In this document: positions 58,501-64,000 of the stretch, piece after piece
Position numbering within the stretch: position 1 is the stretch's first letter
Layout: each line of letters opens with the position of its first letter
Assembly (NCBI GenBank): GCA_018398805.1
Contig: JAGFBZ010000258.1
Location: forward strand, 5,010,501 to 5,074,500
Length of the DNA: 64,000 nucleotides
DNA from: Hirundichthys speculiger
Taxonomy: Eukaryota > Chordata > Actinopteri > Beloniformes > Exocoetidae
Direction: 5' to 3'
Position numbers and translations under genes: made by a program
Notes under the pieces: generated by a model
Databases searched by the model: none
The model's input: only the letters and a program-made list of their open reading frames with translations
What the model was told of the DNA's origin: nothing

Positions 58501-60689
58501 TGACTGCAAGAGTAAACAGGCAAAAATATGCCAAAGGTATGAACTGTAAGTTGTAAATCAAGCTGTCAGAATGTCAGAGCAGGAGCCAGCAGGGTGAACG
58601 AGGGCGTCGGTGGGTCCTTCGCTGTGTGGGCTGACTGGCTGGCAGGGACAATAAGCCATACTGTTTAACTTGCCCTGTCTGTCCGGCTGCCAGCTTCACA
58701 GACATTCAAACAGCTAGCCTCTCTTCCCTGACTCCGTAGCAGAGACTGAAAAGTCAGCCCACATGCTCCACGTATAACAATCCGCTGCTTTTGAAACCAT
58801 TTATTACTTGACATTTATCCTAATTCTGTGTTTTAAAAGGACTTTTTTTTTTTGTCAAGGTAGCACTACATAAAAGAAGTGAAATTCTGCTCATATTGCG
58901 TTACCAGGAGGTTTTTTTTAATATAGATTTTTGAAAAAGAAACCAATTTTTTGCTAAAACAGCAAGGAAGATGTGAGCAATGGCTTGAAAGCTCTTTTTT
59001 GTAACGTACCGAACTCAGGCTGGGAGCCAGTTAGCTATTGTCTGCTGACTTTGCTGCTGGCAAACTCTTAGCATCGGGCTTCCAGTGTAGCCAGCAGATA
59101 TGCAAATAACAGATATTGGGGCCAAAACTTGAATCCCAGTTTAGACCTTGTATTAACGTGTTTCCTGAAAATTCCAATCAAAAGTAGCCAGCTTTGAGTG
59201 AATTTTACACCTGGTATTAAAATGTGTACCCAAATGTGTCTTGTGCTATTGGATTTGATCTTTCCCCTCTACATGAAAATAAATATGCCTGTAATTTTCA
59301 CTTGCAAACACAGAATGTGTTGTTATTCTTAATTGCCAAAGGATTAAGTGGAGGGAAATGACTTGCTGTAATTCACATAAAGAAGAAGAAAGCCAGAAGC
59401 CTGAATATCTGCCGTGAGCTTTTTTTATTTTATACATTTTTATTGAATACATGTAAGAACAAATCAGTTTAAGGTAAGATCTGCAACAAACACAACAAGA
59501 AATCTCATTCATGCACAAAATCTACTTATTCGTCACATAAGCTGATGATGGTAGTTTAGTAGGATGCGTCCCCTCCTTCTGTGTTCAGCAGACACAGAGA
59601 ATATAGATTCAAGTATCCCAGGTCACCTGCTCTCCAAACATCTAGTTCGATGTAATCCCAACTATCAGATGTGACCTTAATAAATTAATAGTTTTTAAAA
59701 AATGGAAAACAACATTTTGATTCCTACCTTGAAGATTCTCCAAACTCATATGCAGATAAAATAGCCTTTTTGGAAAAATCTTACAATATAATTTTCTATT
59801 CTGGAATTGCCTTTTGTGCAATACTATTGTTATCAGACAGCACAGACTGGGTCCTATGGACTTGGCGTAATTTATAAACATTCGAACAACTGGCATGTTT
59901 TTTTCATAACTTAGAAGCAAACTAAACTATCTCTGTTTACATCTGTTCCAAAACCAGCTTTGTTTTGTTTGAAGCTCCCTCTAGCTTTTTTGAACTTCTT
60001 TCTGAGAGTCGAACGGTTTACAAAAGCTTCTACAAACAGCAGTCAGCAGTTGAAAATGATGGTCTATGTTTTAATGCCACAAGATGGAGTTTCTAAACCA
60101 ATGAAAAGGCCACAAACGGCGGTTGCTCTTATAAATGGCTTTCACAGATATGAATGCTGTTAGCAATAGCAAACAGCGACACTGAAAAATGAACTTAGTT
60201 TTGGTCTTGTTGGTCGTGAAAATTCCTGCCCCTTGTGTAGTGATGTCAACAGATCTTTGTTCACTAAAGGTGTTCTGGACCAGCAAGGAGTTGGTGGCTC
60301 TCTAAAACCAGGCAACTCTTGACCCGTTTTCCCAACAATCAGTTCTCTGGAGAGACAGAGAACTGGTTTAGCTGGTATAGCTTAGCTAAGCCATTTAAAT
60401 AGACAACCCTACTCTTCCTAGTTTACAAGTGCAACAGGGGAATCAGTTTATTGAGCCTTGTCTTAAGTATTTTCCCCTTTGATATAAAGAACAGTTTGGT
60501 TCCTCTGGATTTGATTTTGAGTTCTTCGAGATAATACTAATGGATGCAGAGCAAACTGCCTCCATTGAATGGGCATAAAATGATTCAAAGAAATGAAGCA
60601 TGTGACATAGGCTGAAAGATAAAAGCGCTCCCAACAAAAGTCATCTCAAATGGCGTGCAGTGAAACAGGAACGTCTATGTCAGTTTTCC
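58501..60689. other. Unique DNA, possible family A remnants
   Basis: GCTGGGAGCCAGTTAGCTATTG near 59020 recalls family A, but the match is short. Otherwise there are only short frames and T-runs. Confidence 0.45.
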
Positions 60690-60860
60690 AATAAAAATTT
60701 GTTGATCCAAAGTGTTATTAGCTTTTCTGCATCCATCTTGGTTATTTCCTGGTTTGGGATGATTGGTTCGGTGTGTTCTGTACCGGTGGCTGTGAATGGC
60801 AGGAGTAAAGTCAAAGGTGACTGTAAATGTACTAAAGACTCTGAACTAGCACTGGAGTAG
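60690..60860 (+). repeat. Dispersed repeat shared with 32860-33060
   Basis: AAGTGTTATTAGCTTTTCTGCATCCATCTTGGTTATTTC and TGTTCTGTACCGGTGGCTGTGAATGGCAGGAGTAAAG match the earlier copy in order and spacing with many substitutions and a few small gaps. The family is unknown. Confidence 0.55.
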
Positions 60861-61668
60861 TTTGCAGTGTTTCCAGCTGTTGTTTTGTTTAATTTTATGA
60901 AATTAAACAACTTAATTCCTATTCAGGCAAAAGCTTTCTCAAAGCTGTTTTAGAAAATTTATAAACCTTTTAAGTCAAAGTGAAAAACATCAGTGCTGCC
61001 TTGCTTTACTATCTCACTCCTTCACATTCTTACCAGAGCAAAACCACATAAATCAGCTGTGAAATGCAATATTTGAGCGCTGGACTGTTACCGGCGGTAA
61101 CTGATGAAAATAATGCCTTTTTGAAATTTGCTTTCCAAGAAAGCAGGCGATCGTGTGACAGTAGCTCACTTGGATTTCAGTTAACAGTCTATTGACTCTT
61201 CAAGCAAAGGAAAGCCACGTTGGTTTGTTGAAATACTGGACTTACACGTCATATGAGATAGTCCTTGGAGAGAAATCACACAAAATGACATGACTCAGTC
61301 TCAGGTCTGAGATTCAGGAGAGTCCGATCCCTCAGATTGGAAGAGGAACCGTCCATGGCTTTCATTCATTAAATTTATTCCTAGTTTTTGGGAATATTCT
61401 CCATGTAAAAAGTGTGTGCATAACTAATGTAAAAAAAAAAAGAGGTGATCCCAATAGGATTTTATAATACAATTATAGCCACTGAAGAGTACTGACCATT
61501 TCAAGTCAAATTGTCCTTCAACATTGGAGCTGAGTGGTGTTTTCGAAACCTTTAAAACGTATCGCTGTACCCTTAAATAGGAAGAATGCTATCTGTCTGT
61601 AAGTGAGATAGGAGGTTAGGGGTGTGTGAGAGTGAGTGCGTGTTTGTGTGGAGAAGTGAGACGAGTGA
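60861..61668. other. Unique DNA upstream of the predicted promoter
   Basis: No coding support. As the 0.8 kb before a predicted transcription start, it may contain regulatory sites. An A-run is at about 61430-61441 and GTGTGTGAGAGTGAGTG precedes the GC-rich block. Confidence 0.45.
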
Positions 61669-61724
61669 GGGGGGCGGGGGGGGTGAAGGGGGGGGGGGGG
61701 GGGCGCTACGCGCTTTAAACCAAT
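61669..61724 (+). promoter_or_regulatory. Predicted GC-rich promoter
   Basis: A GC box GGGGCGGGG at 61671-61679 (Sp1-type) and a 16-nt G run at 61688-61703 are followed by TTTAAA at 61714-61719 and CCAAT at 61720-61724. Dense CpG follows (GGGCGCAGCGCAGCGCG). In a genome that is otherwise AT-rich and CpG-poor, this clustering just before a donor-terminated CpG-rich block marks a likely promoter on the plus strand. The exact start site is unknown. Confidence 0.6.
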
Positions 61725-61734
61725 GGGCGCAGCG

Positions 61735-62008
61735 CAGCGCGAATGTCATTTGTGGACGCTTTAACTCCGTGCCAGAGCTGCGCATCGCTCAGCCCCGGTG
61801 AGCGCATGTTCTCCGTTTAAGTCTTGCTCCGTCCACGGGCATGCACAGAAAAACTCCATCACTGAGCTGACTGGAACTCCGAGCTGCGCAGAGCTGGGTT
61901 TTTTTGTCCGTCGCTGTGAGCCCGGATGCCTCCACAGGCGTGATTTTTTTTTATCTCGATTAACGGAATACTGAAACCGCTCCTGCAACGAGTCGGTGCT
62001 TCTTAGAG
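61735..62008 (+). other. Predicted first, non-coding exon (5' UTR)
   Basis: The CpG-rich segment ends at a consensus 5' splice donor, TTAGAG|GTGAGTG, at 62009. It contains three ATGs, each followed quickly by a stop: 61806-61820 (4 codons), 61841-61870 (9 codons) and 61926-61943 (5 codons). No long frame enters the donor, so the main start codon should lie in a later exon beyond this window. Short upstream frames of this kind often lower translation. The gene's identity cannot be read from a 5' UTR. The 5' boundary given is approximate. Confidence 0.6.
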
Positions 62009-64000
62009 GTGAGTGTTTGACTAAGAACTGTTTATGCAGCCCCTTTTTTCCTTTTTCAGTCTTTACCTTTTCATTTCCCCTTTCTTCTAAGACTTATAAT
62101 CTTGCCGTCTAGTCTTGCGACCTTCAAAACAGATGATTAAAAATGCTGAATGAAGTTTAGAGTATGTTGCATCTTTTGGAAATTATCCTGCAACTAAACT
62201 GATTTATAGAGAAAAATAAGAGGGGAAAAAAGGTTGTTGCGCAGTTATGTTATATATTTGTCCGAAACAGATGAGAGAAAGAAGTTGAATTTGTGGAGGG
62301 AGTTTTTGCTGGAGACGTGTGTGTGCGTAAAGACGCACCTAATGGAGGGTTGCATTTTGGTTTCCAGATGTGTGAACTCAGCTGTTGCCTGTCACTCAGG
62401 TGGGCTCTCTCGGTGTATTTCCTATTTGTCTCGCCTCATTTTCTCTCTTTGAGAGTCCCATTGCTGTCTTTTGAACTCTTCAGAAGCACATCTTTGTTGA
62501 AAGATCACGTCCCAAACCCGCAGATATACAGCAAAGTGTCACTTAAACCACACAAACACAATGTGAGAGGCGTTTTCTGGTTTTTCAATTGCACACGCTG
62601 CAAACATTAATCTAATTTTATGACTTTGAAATCTATAGATTTTTTTTTATTTTTATTTTTTGTACTCTCATAACTTACAAACGTGCTCAGGCGTGCCAAG
62701 AGAAACTTTCAATTTCTGTGTTTTTGGAAATGAATCCAGTGGTGGCACCTAGTGGTGGTATAGATGCTGCGCTGACTTCAGAGCAGTGGGCCTTGGGGTC
62801 GTGTTTTCAGCATTTCACATGGCAACTTGTATTATGAAGATATTTTCTGTGTTCTGTCGCTTAAATGTAAGATCTCTACTTGGATCTTTTTGATTTAACC
62901 TTTCCCAAGCAGTACTCCAAGTCCCAGAAAGACTGTGAAGTGCCTTGCAGTTAGTTGATCCAGGATCAGAGCAGCCGAGGATCAGGTGACCGAGGTGTAT
63001 TCCCCCTCTGTGGGAGGCCAGTCAGCAAGACTTTGCTGGGGGTATACATTCTCTGCAAAACTAAGCCTTTGTTAATGAGTATGTATCTCTGCGTGTCCCT
63101 GCTGTCTGTGTGTGGGACTGGGTGTGAGCACTTGTGAATCCGGGTGTCCATTACTTGTAATGCTTGTGTGCATGCATGCATGCATGTGTGTTTTTCTGTC
63201 TGTCTGCACGTCTGTCATTGCTTATGTGCTCAAGCATGAACGTGGGTCTGAGTGTTTGTGTGTGTGTGTTGGTGGTGGGGAGGGAAAGTTCGGATGCAGG
63301 ACTTAAGCTGCTGTTAATTGGTTAGCCATTTGGACCACATGGGAGTCTGGAGTCAGGCGGTAGCAGAAGTCATCAGGAAGTTTGGCTTGACCACAAGCCG
63401 CTATGGGACATAGCACTGATTGCTGCTAATAAGTGCCAAATAGTTTTTTTTTTTTAATCTACCTACTGAACCTTGTGCAGAGGTGAAATGTCTTTAAAAA
63501 AATAATGTTTGGGAAACACCTCTAAATATGCAGTAGGAAGCAGTGGTTATTTAGCTTATCAGTGTGTTCCATTTGTACGTGGAAGCTGGAAATTCCTGGT
63601 TCCAAGTCAAAAATTTCAACTCGAACACCTTTTGAGGCCAATATTCTGACTTAGAAAGTGAAAGAAACCTCCCCTACCCCAACTCAAGAATCCAACATGG
63701 CTGCCACTCATATCAGCAAAGTAAACAGTTAGCTAATATAACAGTTTATAAAAATTCTGTCTTAGACATGCTGCTATGCTGTTATGAGCTAAATACCATG
63801 TAAATCTTTGTTATACATGAGTACAGCTAACAGTGGAAAAGCTAATCTGACATTTTGGAAAGATCAATTTTAATTAATTTGAGACTCGAACTTGATCAAG
63901 TCAGGTGTGATATCATTCCTGGTTCTGACATCCACCTTCCGAGGTAAATGGAAAGCACTGTTAATATGAGGTGGGGAGCAGCAGGTAGTTAGCTTAGCTT
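62009..64000 (+). other. Predicted start of intron 1
   Basis: Follows the donor GTGAGT. No acceptor-bounded open block is convincing in this stretch. It contains a (CATG)n run near 63173-63187, a (TG)n run near 63254-63270 and possible family A-like words at the end (AACATGGCTGCC, CAGCTAACAG). If the first exon is real, all of this is intronic. Confidence 0.45.

Noticed and set aside
1..64000. CRISPR arrays, operons, phage or endogenous retroviral genes
   Set aside because: No regularly spaced direct repeats, no compact gene clusters, and no recognisable gag, pol, env or LTR pair were seen; the gene density and repeats are those of a fish genome.

Overview
This is a stretch of vertebrate, almost certainly teleost fish, nuclear DNA. 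The evidence is the absence of long coding frames, the AT-rich unique sequence full of CA/TG microsatellites, and a transposon load typical of ray-finned fish: Tc1/mariner (DD34E), many small non-autonomous hAT elements with 8-bp target duplications, tRNA-type SINEs, and LINE-like tails. I cannot name the species. No bacterial, viral or organellar genes, CRISPR arrays or operons are visible.

Layout. 1-4.2 kb holds old dispersed repeats, a SINE with a perfect 10-bp duplication (4021-4213) and one exon-like block on the minus strand (2211-2285). 4.2-13 kb is mostly unannotatable unique DNA. 13.2-23.7 kb is repeat-rich: hAT elements at 13223-13604 and 16084-17022, two copies of a CT/AG-biased repeat (called family B here, 19355-20560) with a palindromic MITE inside one of them, and a decayed Tc1 area broken by a hAT MITE (20660-22570). 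24-31 kb is mostly unique and contains a striking hairpin with a duplication (27841-27919). 31-38 kb has a poly-C tract, a full-length SINE (32020-32346), a Tc1 fossil, inverted G/C tracts and another dispersed repeat (family A).

At 38820-39160 the minus strand carries the best unexplained protein-like open frame, with a possible 90-bp GT-AG intron. A 1.2-kb hAT element lies at 41207-42398 and a 120-bp exon-like block at 43115-43234. 44-54 kb is unique DNA with homopolymers, a perfect 21-bp hairpin (50716-50763) and more repeats. A nearly complete Tc1 transposon (54959-56484) has its transposase interrupted by a hAT MITE.

The clearest gene landmark is near the right edge. A GC-rich block with GC box, CCAAT and TTTAAA motifs (61669-61724) precedes a CpG-rich segment that ends in a consensus splice donor at 62009. 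This looks like the promoter and first, non-coding exon of a plus-strand gene whose coding exons lie beyond 64 kb. The sequence upstream of it would then be 5' regulatory or intergenic DNA, and 62009-64000 the start of intron 1.

I found no convincing undescribed multi-gene system. The points most worth checking are the promoter/first exon, the two-exon minus-strand candidate, the exon-like blocks, the short-loop hairpins, the cluster of long pure G/C tracts, and the nested transposons that give a relative insertion order. All coding calls rest on reading frames and splice motifs alone.
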